64,000 nt of DNA, from NCBI GenBank assembly GCA_937934595.1, contig CALGZA010000018.1, forward strand, positions 1 through 64,000. Direction: 5' to 3'. Under the pieces are notes generated by a model. It was not told where the DNA came from and searched no databases. It saw nothing but the letters and a program-made list of their open reading frames with translations. Shown here piece after piece: positions 26,317 through 35,866 of this stretch. Source of the DNA: an uncultured Verrucomicrobiales bacterium. GTDB taxonomy: Bacteria; Verrucomicrobiota; Verrucomicrobiia; Verrucomicrobiales; Akkermansiaceae. The translations under genes and the position numbers were made by a program. Position 1 is the first letter of the stretch. The number at the start of each line of letters is the position of its first letter.

Positions 26317-27201
26317 CTAACTCACTATCTCAGTACCAATACCAGACTCAGTGAAAATCTCTAACAAAAGTGAATGAGGCACCCTCCCATCAATAAAATG
26401 AACCTTACTCACACCCTCACTCAGCGCCTCTAAAGCAGAGTTCACCTTAGGCAGCATCCCCCCAGAAATAACCCCTGCAGCTATTAACTGACTGGCCAAA
26501 CCCGTATCTATAGACGGTATAATACTCCCCTCATCTGAAGGATCTCGTAAAACACCAGGAACATCAGAAAGATAAATCAACTTCGCCACCTTAAGCTCTC
26601 TCGCTAAAGCTGCCGCCGCTAAATCAGCATTCACATTCAGCTTCTTACCACTACCTAACTCAGACGCCAAAGGAGATATCACAGGCACTATCTCCGCATC
26701 ATAAGCCTCCTGCATCTTCTCCATGTTACAACGCACCACCTGACCCACCCTTCCTATGTCAACCTCCTCACCATACTCATCAACAGACTTAATCCGCTCC
26801 CCAATAAAAACCTCTGAACCCGGAAAACCCACAGCCTTACCACCAAAATCCCGTATCATACCTACCAACCCAGGATTAATTATTCCAGAAAGAGTCTTCT
26901 CAACTATACGAATCGCATCCACCGAAGTCACCCTAAAACCACCTACAAATCGCGCCTCAAGCCCAGCCTCCTCCATTGCAGCTGAAATCGCCTTACCCCC
27001 CCCATGCACAACAATTGGATTAATCCCAGCCACCTCCAAAAATACAACATCCCGCATCACCTGCCGAACCAACTCAGGATTATCCATCGCAGATCCCCCC
27101 ATCTTAATTAGAAAAGTCTTCCCTCGAAAGGACTGCAAATAAGGCAAAGCCTCCACCAAAGTAGCCGCCTTACTAATAGTTTGATCAAGTTGATGTGACA
27201 T
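26317..27201 (-). CDS. argB: Acetylglutamate kinase
   Basis: The 294-residue amino-acid kinase has 'FLIKMGGSAM', 'PIVVHGGGKAISAAMEEAGL', 'FVGGFRVT', 'NVNADLAAAALA', 'YLSDVPGVL' and 'ISGGMLPKVNSALEAL', all typical of ArgB. It phosphorylates N-acetylglutamate in arginine synthesis. The 'ISGGM.PK' motif and length match. No other arg gene is adjacent. It converges with the Maf-kinase gene, with only 23 bases between the stops. Confidence 0.95.
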   Translation of the reverse strand: MSHQLDQTISKAATLVEALPYLQSFRGKTFLIKMGGSAMDNPELVRQVMRDVVFLEVAGINPIVVHGGGKAISAAMEEAGLEARFVGGFRVTSVDAIRIVEKTLSGIINPGLVGMIRDFGGKAVGFPGSEVFIGERIKSVDEYGEEVDIGRVGQVVRCNMEKMQEAYDAEIVPVISPLASELGSGKKLNVNADLAAAALARELKVAKLIYLSDVPGVLRDPSDEGSIIPSIDTGLASQLIAAGVISGGMLPKVNSALEALSEGVSKVHFIDGRVPHSLLLEIFTESGIGTEIVS

Positions 27202-27251
27202 AAATTTTCTTATTTCCTAATGACTAAAACCTCATTCTCCCACCCTCAACA

Positions 27252-28598
27252 TCACACCCTAAAGCGCGCACGCCGCCCAGCCCTCACTCGGTGAATCACC
27301 TCCTCCACACCCTCCATTACCAAACCATCACCCCCATCAGTGACAACCACTCCCCTCCTCCTCAAAAAAGGAAAGACCAACATACAAGCCAATACACCAA
27401 ACAACAAATAAAGAACCGGCGCATAATACAACGTCTCCCCACACAAACGCATACTACCCATAACCAACACACACATAACCAAAATGGACCAAAACCAAAA
27501 AAACAAAACAGACTTCCCACTAAAACAAACCAACAACAAAATCACCACCAACGCCAAACCAGCCTCCACCCACCAACTCACACGCTCATACCTCCTACTC
27601 TCCTCAACAACCGGTAACAAAGCCAATTGATTCAACTTCATCACAGGTAACTCAATCGCCCTGTAATCATCAGCCTTCACACCAGCTGCTGACAAAATCG
27701 TATTCTCACTATCCAGAGGAGACTCCTTCACAGAGGTAATCTCAGCAGAAATCAAATGCACCTCAGAACCCTCTAACTCCCCATCAAAACGAAAATACCC
27801 AAACTCATCAATAGGAATCATACTACCCGTATCTCCTAATACAATACACCTCCCCACCATCACCTCCAAATCCTCAGGATCCACCCCCAAATGATGCATC
27901 CTCTCTAACAACAAAGAAGAAAGAAGCACCCTCTCACCCCACACAGCCAACAAAGGAATACCATCAGCCGCAGGCTCACTCTCTAATTGAGAAAAACCCA
28001 CCCTACAATTCTCAGGTATCTTTAACGTAGGCGCCAAACTCACCTGATTCACACTAGGCAAGCTCAACACATCTCCCCTCATAGAATCAAGCGCCAACGA
28101 AGAATCATACAAATAACCCGGAATATCCACAGACCCCGCAGTCCTCCGTAAAGGAACCGATAAAACACAAGAATCTAACAACTCCAACTGCGAACACAAC
28201 GTATTATTCTCCAACTCAGGAAGATCTGGCCAATGCAAATGCGTCCCCAAAAATAAATGCCGCGTCCCCAAACGAACCAAATTACTCACCGTCACCGCCA
28301 GATCAGTCGGATCATATACTCCAAACGCATTCGTCCCATCCGGATCATCATTAATGCTACACACCAAATAACGTGGAGGCTCCGGCATAGTTCCCATCAC
28401 CTGACTCAATACCACCCTATCAGACTCAAACACCTTCTCAGGCGGAACAAAATACGTATCCCAATCCACCATAGACCTCCCACCTACCTCAGGAACATGC
28501 GCCTGAACCCTAGCCAAAGGCAAAACAAAATAACCAACCAAAGCTACGATCAAAAAGACCATAATCAATAACCAGCAACTTCTTCGCTCAGCTTTCAC
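27252..28598 (-). CDS. CHASE2-like sensor-type membrane protein without output domain
   Basis: The 448-residue protein starts with GTG. It has one N-terminal membrane helix (CWLLIMVFLIVALVGYFVLPL), a large extracytoplasmic region, then three closely spaced C-terminal helices and a basic tail. The region before the helices ('GRCIVLGDTGSMIPIDEFGYFRFDGELEGSEVHLISAEI') resembles the end of CHASE2 domains, which are normally followed by a kinase or cyclase. Here only about 40 cytosolic residues remain. It lies between argB and the AmgK/MurU pair on the same strand. The role is unknown; partner-mediated signalling is an inference. Confidence 0.6.
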   Translation of the reverse strand: MKAERRSCWLLIMVFLIVALVGYFVLPLARVQAHVPEVGGRSMVDWDTYFVPPEKVFESDRVVLSQVMGTMPEPPRYLVCSINDDPDGTNAFGVYDPTDLAVTVSNLVRLGTRHLFLGTHLHWPDLPELENNTLCSQLELLDSCVLSVPLRRTAGSVDIPGYLYDSSLALDSMRGDVLSLPSVNQVSLAPTLKIPENCRVGFSQLESEPAADGIPLLAVWGERVLLSSLLLERMHHLGVDPEDLEVMVGRCIVLGDTGSMIPIDEFGYFRFDGELEGSEVHLISAEITSVKESPLDSENTILSAAGVKADDYRAIELPVMKLNQLALLPVVEESRRYERVSWWVEAGLALVVILLLVCFSGKSVLFFWFWSILVMCVLVMGSMRLCGETLYYAPVLYLLFGVLACMLVFPFLRRRGVVVTDGGDGLVMEGVEEVIHRVRAGRRARFRV

Positions 28599-28619
28599 AA
28601 ATATATATCAGCGTTACAA

Positions 28620-29582
28620 CTAACTATCTAACAAATCCAAAACAGGCAAAATCGCCTCAGCATAATCCGTCCCAGTCACCAGCTCCCTCAACAAAGCCCC
28701 AGCCACAGGAATATGCTGCGCAAACCACTCCTCATTCTTATTAGAAACCAAATTCCCATAAGCCCCAAGAGCCTGCATCAACCTCTGAATAGCACACATC
28801 GTCAATATATCATCCAAAGGCCGCTCCTCCGTCACATCCTCCCACATATCAAGCAACTTCGCACGCTCCTCAGCAGAATGATTCATATAAGGATCATAAA
28901 TCAAAGAGGCCAAATCATACTCCTGCCTTCCCCGTCGCATACCCTGGAAATCAATCAAATAAGCCTTCCCCTCATACACAATAATATTCTGTGACTGAAA
29001 ATCCCTATGCACCAAATGCCTAGATGACGCCCCTAACGCATCCGCCATACGCCTCAATGCACCATGCTCCCTCAGCTCCTTCGTCTCACCACTAGACATC
29101 CCCAAATGAATCTCCGCCAACTGATCAAAAAAATAATCCTGCTCCCACACATACATCTCCGCATCAAATGCTGGCTGAAACTCCAGCTCCTTAGGTGGCC
29201 GAGTATAAAACAACTTATCCAGCTGCTCAAAAGCAGAACGATAAAATGGCTCACGCACCTCCCACGCCTCATCTCGCATCGAAAGCAAATCCTGATCACC
29301 TAAATCCTCCACCAAAGCACAACAACGACTCGTATTATCATACAAAACATGCGGAACATTCAGCTTCGCATCCATTAGAAACTCCGCAACCGGCAAATAA
29401 TTCGCATTATCAGCACGCTCCATCGTATAATGAATCCCTATATAAGTAGGATAACCCTCAGGCTTCAACCGTATAATCGTCCGCCCAGACGCTCCCTTAG
29501 TGATAGGCTCAATAATAACAGAATGAGTAGGAGCAAGCTCTAAATGAGCCCGTATGGCAGTGAGTAATGTATTTGCTGGCAT
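28620..29582 (-). CDS. amgK: Aminoglycoside-phosphotransferase-fold sugar kinase, AmgK-like
   Basis: The 320-residue protein has the APH-fold catalytic motif 'LVHRDFQSQNIIVYEGKAYLIDFQGMRRG' (HRDxxxxN and DFQ). AmgK proteins phosphorylate the anomeric carbon of N-acetylmuramate and GlcNAc in peptidoglycan recycling. The assignment is supported by the upstream gene, a MurU-like nucleotidyltransferase, which starts the pair on the same strand with a 31-base gap. An antibiotic kinase is unlikely in this context. Confidence 0.83.
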   Translation of the reverse strand: MPANTLLTAIRAHLELAPTHSVIIEPITKGASGRTIIRLKPEGYPTYIGIHYTMERADNANYLPVAEFLMDAKLNVPHVLYDNTSRCCALVEDLGDQDLLSMRDEAWEVREPFYRSAFEQLDKLFYTRPPKELEFQPAFDAEMYVWEQDYFFDQLAEIHLGMSSGETKELREHGALRRMADALGASSRHLVHRDFQSQNIIVYEGKAYLIDFQGMRRGRQEYDLASLIYDPYMNHSAEERAKLLDMWEDVTEERPLDDILTMCAIQRLMQALGAYGNLVSNKNEEWFAQHIPVAGALLRELVTGTDYAEAILPVLDLLDS

Positions 29583-29613
29583 AGTAATAATAGTTTGTTT
29601 TGATTAAAATAAT

Positions 29614-30525
29614 TTAAAGATCCTTCCCCGCATGCCTCCCGCGTGCCTCATGACGAACAATACAATCTGTCAAATCAGAACCAGCAGCAACCATCGCACC
29701 AGGCCAGACAATCGTATTCCTCAGCTTCGCCCCACCACCAATGACCGCCTCATCACCAATGACACAGCTTTCTACACAGATCTCAGCACTCGGGTCAATC
29801 ATTGCTTTCTCATGAATCGCCACACTCCCAGATCGCAACAACGCATGAGCATCAAAATAAGAACCTCGGGACCCCAGATCATGCCAAATCGCACTCCCAG
29901 AAACAAATGCACCCAACTTCCCACCCTTAACCAGCTCCAAAAAAGCAGGAACCACAGAAACCTTCTCACCAGCAGGAATCAAATCCAAAATCTCAGGACG
30001 TATACAATAAATCCCCGTAAACTGATAACTCCCAGCATCCACACCTAAACCATGCCGCATATCCACCACCCTATCACCATCCACCGCAACATTACAATTC
30101 GGACCACTAGGAAACAAAGCCAAAGTCGCCACATCCCCAGAAGAAACATGCGCATCCATCAGCGCACTCAAATCCAAATCAGTCAAAATATCCCCATTAT
30201 AAACCAAAATCGAATCCCCACCCACAAAAGGCGCCACATTCTTTATACCTCCACCCGTCTCCAAAAGCTCCTCCTCATAAAAAAAATCAATCTTAGCTCC
30301 CATAAACTCACCATCAGGAAACTTCTCCCCCCAAGCATCAGGTAAATGATGCGTATTAATCGCAAACGAATCAATCCCACAAGACATACAATGACGCAAC
30401 GCATAATTCACCATCGGCTCATGATACAAAGGAACCAACGGCTTCGGCAAAGAATCCGTCAAAGGCTTCAACCTCGTACCTAACCCCGCCCCCAAAATAA
30501 ACGCTTTATGTATCCCATGTTTCAC
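29614..30525 (-). CDS. murU: Sugar-1-phosphate nucleotidyltransferase, MurU-like
   Basis: The 303-residue protein has the pyrophosphorylase signature 'LGAGLGTRLKPLTDSLPKPLVPL' and 'LVYNGDILTDLDLSALMDAH'. A C-terminal left-handed-helix-like tail follows ('AEICVESCVIGDEAVIGGGAKLRNTIVWPGA'). With the adjacent AmgK-like kinase it would convert MurNAc-1-P to UDP-MurNAc. The C-terminal hexapeptide-like extension makes it longer than Pseudomonas MurU, so GDP-mannose or other pyrophosphorylase activity is an alternative. The start codon is GTG (30525). Confidence 0.8.
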   Translation of the reverse strand: MKHGIHKAFILGAGLGTRLKPLTDSLPKPLVPLYHEPMVNYALRHCMSCGIDSFAINTHHLPDAWGEKFPDGEFMGAKIDFFYEEELLETGGGIKNVAPFVGGDSILVYNGDILTDLDLSALMDAHVSSGDVATLALFPSGPNCNVAVDGDRVVDMRHGLGVDAGSYQFTGIYCIRPEILDLIPAGEKVSVVPAFLELVKGGKLGAFVSGSAIWHDLGSRGSYFDAHALLRSGSVAIHEKAMIDPSAEICVESCVIGDEAVIGGGAKLRNTIVWPGAMVAAGSDLTDCIVRHEARGRHAGKDL

Positions 30526-30695
30526 AACACACCACTAAACCAGAATCTCTGACAGGTAAAGAGTATATCATCCACACCAAACCATACCAAACATCACCCC
30601 ACTAACTCACCCCTAACCCCCAGCAACCTCCACACACCCTAGCATTCTTCTTCTAAGCTCGACCCTCCTAAACAAATTTTTATAATAAAACAACA

Positions 30696-31409
30696 ATGAC
30701 TACAAAATCACCACAGACAGTACTAATCACAGGCGCTAACCGAGGCCTAGGATACGAGACCGCCAAAACACTCAAACAACTAGGACTCCGCGTCATCCTT
30801 AGCGCCAGAGATACTATCAAAGGGCAAGAAGCCGCAGATAAACTAGCCGTCGAGTTTTTACCTCTAGATGTCTCAAACACAACCAGCATCTCACAAGCCG
30901 CCAAAAAATATCAATCCCTATTTGGAAACACACTAGACATCCTCATCAACAACGCAGGCATCTTCCCAGACACTAACGATCAAGCATCCATCCTAGAAAC
31001 CTCCCCAGAACTCATCCACCAAGCCCTCCTAACAAACACCACCGGACCCATGCTAGTCACCCAGCACTTTCTCCCCTACCTAGAAAACAGCTCAGACCCA
31101 AGCAAAGCAAGAATCATCAACCTCTCATCTAAACTAGGACAGCTCAGCTCTATGCAAGCCACAGCTCCAGCCTACTCCATTTCTAAAACCGCACTAAACG
31201 CACTCACCCGCCAACAATCCGCAGCACTTGCCACTAAAAACATCTGCGTAAACGCCGTCTCACCCGGCTGGGTGCGAACAGACATGGGCGGAAAACATGC
31301 AGACCTATCAGTCACAGAAGGAGCAGACTCCATCATCTGGCTAGCCACCCAAGCACCCAGCACTCTAACCGGAGCATTCATCCGCAACCGAAAACAAATC
31401 GAATGGTAA
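30696..31409 (+). CDS. Short-chain dehydrogenase/reductase
   Basis: The 237-residue classical SDR has the cofactor motif TGANRGLGYE, 'LDVSNTTS', the NNAG motif (LINNAGIF), the catalytic Ser region 'INLSSKLGQ', YSISK (Tyr/Lys) and 'VSPGWVRTDMGG'. Closest in pattern to carbonyl-reductase-like SDRs using NADP(H), since an Arg follows the Gly-rich loop (SARD). Substrate unknown. It stands alone on the + strand between two minus-strand blocks. Confidence 0.88.
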   Translation: MTTKSPQTVLITGANRGLGYETAKTLKQLGLRVILSARDTIKGQEAADKLAVEFLPLDVSNTTSISQAAKKYQSLFGNTLDILINNAGIFPDTNDQASILETSPELIHQALLTNTTGPMLVTQHFLPYLENSSDPSKARIINLSSKLGQLSSMQATAPAYSISKTALNALTRQQSAALATKNICVNAVSPGWVRTDMGGKHADLSVTEGADSIIWLATQAPSTLTGAFIRNRKQIEW

Positions 31410-31527
31410 ACAACAACCACTATGCCAACATAGCCACCAAATTAAATAGCTCCATTACCACTACACCTAACATAAGAGACACCTCAGTTGCAGGTAGAAT
31501 AACCTACATCTCATCACACAGCCCCAC

Positions 31528-34500
31528 CTAGTCGAGGCCGTAATACCAAACCTTAATCCATAAATCCTTAAAATCTTTAGCTATAAGAATCAACATCGGC
31601 AACAAAACCAATGTAATCACAGTAGCAAACAAAATACCAAAGGCCAAAGACGCAGCCATAGGCTTCAAAAACTGAGCCTGAACTTCTGTCTCTAATAACA
31701 ACGGAGCCAAACCAAAAAATGTAGTAAGCGAAGTCAAAAGAATAGCCCTAAATCGATCCGCACCAGCATTCCGACAAGCATCTAACAAACTAGAACCCTC
31801 AGAACGGAGATCCGCTATCCTACAAACTAATACCAAAGAATCATTCACCACCACTCCTGATAGCGCTAGTATTCCAAATACAGAAAGAATAGAAACCGGA
31901 ATACCCATAATGTAATGACCCAACAACGCTCCAATAATCCCAAAAGGAATAACCGACATTATTATCAAAGGCTTCGCATAGCTCTTCAACGGAATCGCTA
32001 TCAATATATAAATGAAAAGAATCGAAGTAGCGAAACCAACCAACAATGACTTCATTGACTTCTCTCTCTGCTCAGCCTCACCACTCTGACTAATAGAAAT
32101 AGCCGGAAACTTCGCCTCCATCTCAGGAAAATACTCCTCCTCAAGCCGCTTCAAAATATCACCCGATGATGTCACCGCTTTATCCACAGAAGCCTCCACA
32201 GCCACCACACGCTTACTATCATACCTCTCTATCGTAGCCAGTGACTCAGAGTAGGTCGTATCAGCCACCACTGAAAACGGAATCGTTGTACCATCTTGCT
32301 TGCGCACTCGCATATTCCTCAGAGTCTCTATAGAACCTCGCTCCTCTATCGGATACCTTACCATCACCTTAACCTCATCTCTCCCCCTCTGAACCCGCTG
32401 CGCCTCTCTACCAAAGAAAGCATCCCTAACATTCCTAGCCAAATCCAACTTCGTAAGATCCGCCGCCTGCCCCTCAGGAGTAATACTGTAGAGTATCTCT
32501 GGCTTACCTGAATCAAAAGTATCATAAATATCAAAGACACCCGTATATCCAGAAATTACCTCCTTCAGATCATCAGCCGCAGCCTTTAGCTCCTCCAAGT
32601 TATCACTCTCCAAATTAATAACCAAGTCCCCTCCCGGAGGTCCTGCTCGTGACGACAATGTCAATGACCTAGCTCCAACTACAGAACCAATTGCTTTCCT
32701 CCATTCTTTTACGATCTGCTGCGTCGGAAGATTCTCTCGATCTGCTGAACGCGTTAACTCAGCAGCTATCGATGCCACCGTATTTGTAGATGCTGAAATC
32801 TGTATCTCCACAAAAGGATTCTCTCCGTGAGTCTCTTCATATTTCTCACCCAGACTTCTTGCAATTTTTGCAATCCTCTCAGCATTCCTATGCAGATACT
32901 CAACAGACTGACCCTGCTCCAATTGAAGTAAAACCGTAGCATTATCCTGATAAATATTCGGAAAAAAAACAAAGCGTAACTGCCCCGCAGGAAACAGTGA
33001 AATCACCAAAATAAAAATACCAACAAAAGCAGCAATTACAGCATATCGCCATGGAATTAAAAACCGAACAAACGGCCTATACACACCATCGATAAATGAC
33101 TGTAAAAAAACAGCTATCATTCGCTGAAACCTTGCCCAACCTCGCGTAAACCAGTTTCCAGGTTTTCGATGGACATCAATATGAGCCAAATGTGATGGCA
33201 AAATCAACTTCGACTCAATCAGTGAAAAAATAAGACAGAAAATAACCACACTAGCTATCTGCCCAAACACATTCCCCAACCGCCCACTAACCTGAGTCAA
33301 AGGCAAAAACGCAGCAACAGTCGTAATCACTCCAAAAGTCGCGGGCGTCACTACCTTACCCACGCCTCGCACAGTCGTGCGTAATGATGACTCCTTGTCA
33401 TCAGCATGTTCTCCCCTCTCTTTCTCAGAATATATCGACTCACCAATGACAATAGCATCATCCACAACAATACCCAGAACTACCAAAAAACCAAAAGCAG
33501 ATATGACATTCAATGATAGATCTATACCTGGTAATGGAAACAAGATCATTGCACCAGCAATAGATACAGGAATCCCAATCGCCACCCAAAAAGCCAATCG
33601 AAAATTTAGAAACACCATCAATATTCCCAAAACCAAAAGCACACCAAAACCACCATTAGAAACCAACAAATACAACCTATCTCTTATATTTGTAGCTCCA
33701 TCTAACCAGCCAGCTATACTCACCCCATCTGGCAAGCCAGAATACTCATCCACTATAAGCCTTGCTTGCTTCACTGCATCTACTATATCATCATTACCCT
33801 CCGTAATAATCTTAAGACTAACCGTAGGCTTACCCTTATATTGATTCAACATATTTTGATCAATAAATGCATCCCTCACCACAGCCACATCTCTAACATA
33901 TATCCTAACACCATCAGAATTAGTACGCACCACTATACCCTCAAAGTCTTTCTTCCTATATGCCTGATCCCTAGACCTAAGTGAAATATCACCACGCTTA
34001 GAACGCACCACACCACCACCTAGATCCACCGAATTATTAGTAATAGCATCCGCTAATTCAGAAAAAGTTAGATTATAATAACGGAGTTTATCCTCAGAAG
34101 GCTCAATAGATATCTCATAATCCCGTGACCCAAAAAGCTCCACCTTAGATATAGCTGGCTGCCTCAGCAACTTATCGCGCACCTTACGAGCTTCCTCCTT
34201 CAGCACAGCTTCAGGAGCATCTCCATACAGCTCCACCCACAGCACCACACTCTCCCTCTTCTTTTCCGTTACAACCGGCTTCTCTGCCTGCTCAGGAAAT
34301 GACGGTATAGCATCAATCTGAACTTTAACATCATCTAACAATTTCGAAATAGGATACTTCTCCTTAGCCTGAATGGTAATAATCGCTAAACTCTCTCCAC
34401 TTACAGAGCGCACATGCTCTATACCATCCACTCCCACGAGTGACTCCTCTATCTTTATAGCCACCCCTCGCTCCACATTCTCAGGTGTCCCTCCCCTGAT

Positions 34501-34668
34501 AGGAACCTTCACAACCACAGACTCAGAAGCAAACGCAGGAAAACCCTCTTTCCTAACCGTCAACGCACTAAAAATACCACCAGCAATAATCGTAAACATC
34601 AGTATGTTCGCCACTACAGGATTGTTAGCGAACCAACTTATATAAGGATGTTTTTTAAACGGAGACAT
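31528..34668 (-). CDS. RND efflux transporter, inner-membrane permease
   Basis: The 1046-residue protein has the AcrB/MexB-like RND layout: N-terminal helix, porter domain ('VKVPIRGGTPENVERGVAIKIEE'), helices 2-6 with 'VVLGIVVDDAIVIGESIYSEKE', a second porter domain and helices 8-12 ('LSGVVVNDSLVLVCRI'). Proton-driven export across the envelope; substrate cannot be read. It is last in a four-gene operon with TetR, outer-membrane and adaptor genes. Confidence 0.93.
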   Translation of the reverse strand: MSPFKKHPYISWFANNPVVANILMFTIIAGGIFSALTVRKEGFPAFASESVVVKVPIRGGTPENVERGVAIKIEESLVGVDGIEHVRSVSGESLAIITIQAKEKYPISKLLDDVKVQIDAIPSFPEQAEKPVVTEKKRESVVLWVELYGDAPEAVLKEEARKVRDKLLRQPAISKVELFGSRDYEISIEPSEDKLRYYNLTFSELADAITNNSVDLGGGVVRSKRGDISLRSRDQAYRKKDFEGIVVRTNSDGVRIYVRDVAVVRDAFIDQNMLNQYKGKPTVSLKIITEGNDDIVDAVKQARLIVDEYSGLPDGVSIAGWLDGATNIRDRLYLLVSNGGFGVLLVLGILMVFLNFRLAFWVAIGIPVSIAGAMILFPLPGIDLSLNVISAFGFLVVLGIVVDDAIVIGESIYSEKERGEHADDKESSLRTTVRGVGKVVTPATFGVITTVAAFLPLTQVSGRLGNVFGQIASVVIFCLIFSLIESKLILPSHLAHIDVHRKPGNWFTRGWARFQRMIAVFLQSFIDGVYRPFVRFLIPWRYAVIAAFVGIFILVISLFPAGQLRFVFFPNIYQDNATVLLQLEQGQSVEYLHRNAERIAKIARSLGEKYEETHGENPFVEIQISASTNTVASIAAELTRSADRENLPTQQIVKEWRKAIGSVVGARSLTLSSRAGPPGGDLVINLESDNLEELKAAADDLKEVISGYTGVFDIYDTFDSGKPEILYSITPEGQAADLTKLDLARNVRDAFFGREAQRVQRGRDEVKVMVRYPIEERGSIETLRNMRVRKQDGTTIPFSVVADTTYSESLATIERYDSKRVVAVEASVDKAVTSSGDILKRLEEEYFPEMEAKFPAISISQSGEAEQREKSMKSLLVGFATSILFIYILIAIPLKSYAKPLIIMSVIPFGIIGALLGHYIMGIPVSILSVFGILALSGVVVNDSLVLVCRIADLRSEGSSLLDACRNAGADRFRAILLTSLTTFFGLAPLLLETEVQAQFLKPMAASLAFGILFATVITLVLLPMLILIAKDFKDLWIKVWYYGLD

Positions 34669-34689
34669 CAGTAATCAATTATTAAATAT

Positions 34690-35850
34690 TTAATTCTTCT
34701 TCACTTCAGACTCTTCAGCCACTTCAACCACTTCCATACCCGGCTTATAATTACTCAGCGGCCGAGTAATCAGCTTTAAAGGAAACTTAACCCCTTCTCC
34801 TACTACCTTAACATAAGCCGAATACTTATCACTCTGTATACGCTCTACCTCCTGCTTGACCAATAAATGATCACCATCAACAAGCCAAATATACGTGTCA
34901 TTAACAAGTGCAGACTCAGGAACCTTTAAAGCATCTTTAATCTCAGCCACAGGGATCTCTATATTTACAAAACTACCCACAGGAAGCACCCCCACACTAT
35001 TAGTATAAGGATCACTCACCTCGCCAATCACATAACTCACTTGATTCTGCATATCCATCAGCGGCTCCATCCTCACTATCTCAGCATCCCACTTTAAACG
35101 AGCATCACTTGGACTCACCAGTGTAATAGCCAGAGACTCACCTGCCACCAACCGGATCCTCTCCATCTGATCAGCAGTCAGCGGAATGCGAACCTCCGCC
35201 TTCTCAGTTGCTATCAACGCACCCAAAGAACTTTGAACTCCCACATAACTCCCCAAGGAAGCAGAACGCTTCGTCACCACAGCATCATAAGGAACCACAA
35301 TAGTCGTCCGCTTGAGATCCACCTCAGCCTTTTCAATCGCTATCCGAGCAGCATCAACATTAGCCTCAGCCGCCGCCAATTGAGGCTTTCGTAATACAAA
35401 ATCAGACGCACTAGTAAGCGCCCTTCCTGATGCCACCCAGTCCGCCTTAGCCTGACCCGCACGCACCTCTTCCTCCGCTAATGCAGACTGCTGTAATATC
35501 AACTGTGCCTTCCGCGTTGCCAACTCAGACTGATAATCAGAATCATCTATCACAACCAAAGTCTCACCACTCTTCATCATCTCACCCACCTTAAATCGAG
35601 GCGATATATACTGAATTTTCCCACTCACCTCAGGCGTTAACTGAGTTTCAAAATAACTCTGCACCGTGCCATACCCTATCATCTTAGGACGGTAATTACC
35701 CAAAGACACCTCTACCGTATCAACAAGCGGCTTATAATCCACCTGCTTTTTAACCTTCTCCTCAGGCTTAGACTCTATCATCGCCTTACCTAACAGTAAG
35801 CAAAGCATAATAATAGCCAGCGAAACCATAATTCTAATAAAAATATTCAT
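34690..35850 (-). CDS. RND efflux periplasmic adaptor (HlyD/MFP family)
   Basis: The 386-residue protein has one N-terminal helix (VSLAIIMLCLLLGKAMI), 'SYFETQLTPEVSGKIQYISPRFKVGEMMKSGETLVVID' (lipoyl half-motif), a coiled-coil hairpin, the second lipoyl half ('RTTIVVPYDAVVTKRSASLGSYV') and beta-barrel domains. It bridges the RND pump and the outer-membrane channel. The gaps to the neighbouring genes are 21 and 16 bases. Confidence 0.93.
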   Translation of the reverse strand: MNIFIRIMVSLAIIMLCLLLGKAMIESKPEEKVKKQVDYKPLVDTVEVSLGNYRPKMIGYGTVQSYFETQLTPEVSGKIQYISPRFKVGEMMKSGETLVVIDDSDYQSELATRKAQLILQQSALAEEEVRAGQAKADWVASGRALTSASDFVLRKPQLAAAEANVDAARIAIEKAEVDLKRTTIVVPYDAVVTKRSASLGSYVGVQSSLGALIATEKAEVRIPLTADQMERIRLVAGESLAITLVSPSDARLKWDAEIVRMEPLMDMQNQVSYVIGEVSDPYTNSVGVLPVGSFVNIEIPVAEIKDALKVPESALVNDTYIWLVDGDHLLVKQEVERIQSDKYSAYVKVVGEGVKFPLKLITRPLSNYKPGMEVVEVAEESEVKKN

Positions 35851-35866
35851 AATGTTTTAATCTCTC

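Noticed and set aside
27291-28571. Several plus-strand ORFs opposite the CHASE2-like gene (27291-27617, 28257-28571)
   Set aside because: They are rich in His, Thr, Gln and Pro with no domain pattern, as expected from the C-rich strand opposite a real gene.
28620-29582. Antibiotic (aminoglycoside) resistance kinase
   Set aside because: The adjacent MurU-like gene and overall pattern fit cell-wall sugar recycling better.
29632-30345. Plus-strand ORFs of 138 and 97 codons opposite murU
   Set aside because: Shadow ORFs with biased composition; the minus strand carries clear nucleotidyltransferase motifs.
33377-33844. 155-codon plus-strand ORF opposite the RND permease
   Set aside because: The permease motifs on the minus strand are unambiguous and the plus frame shows no family.
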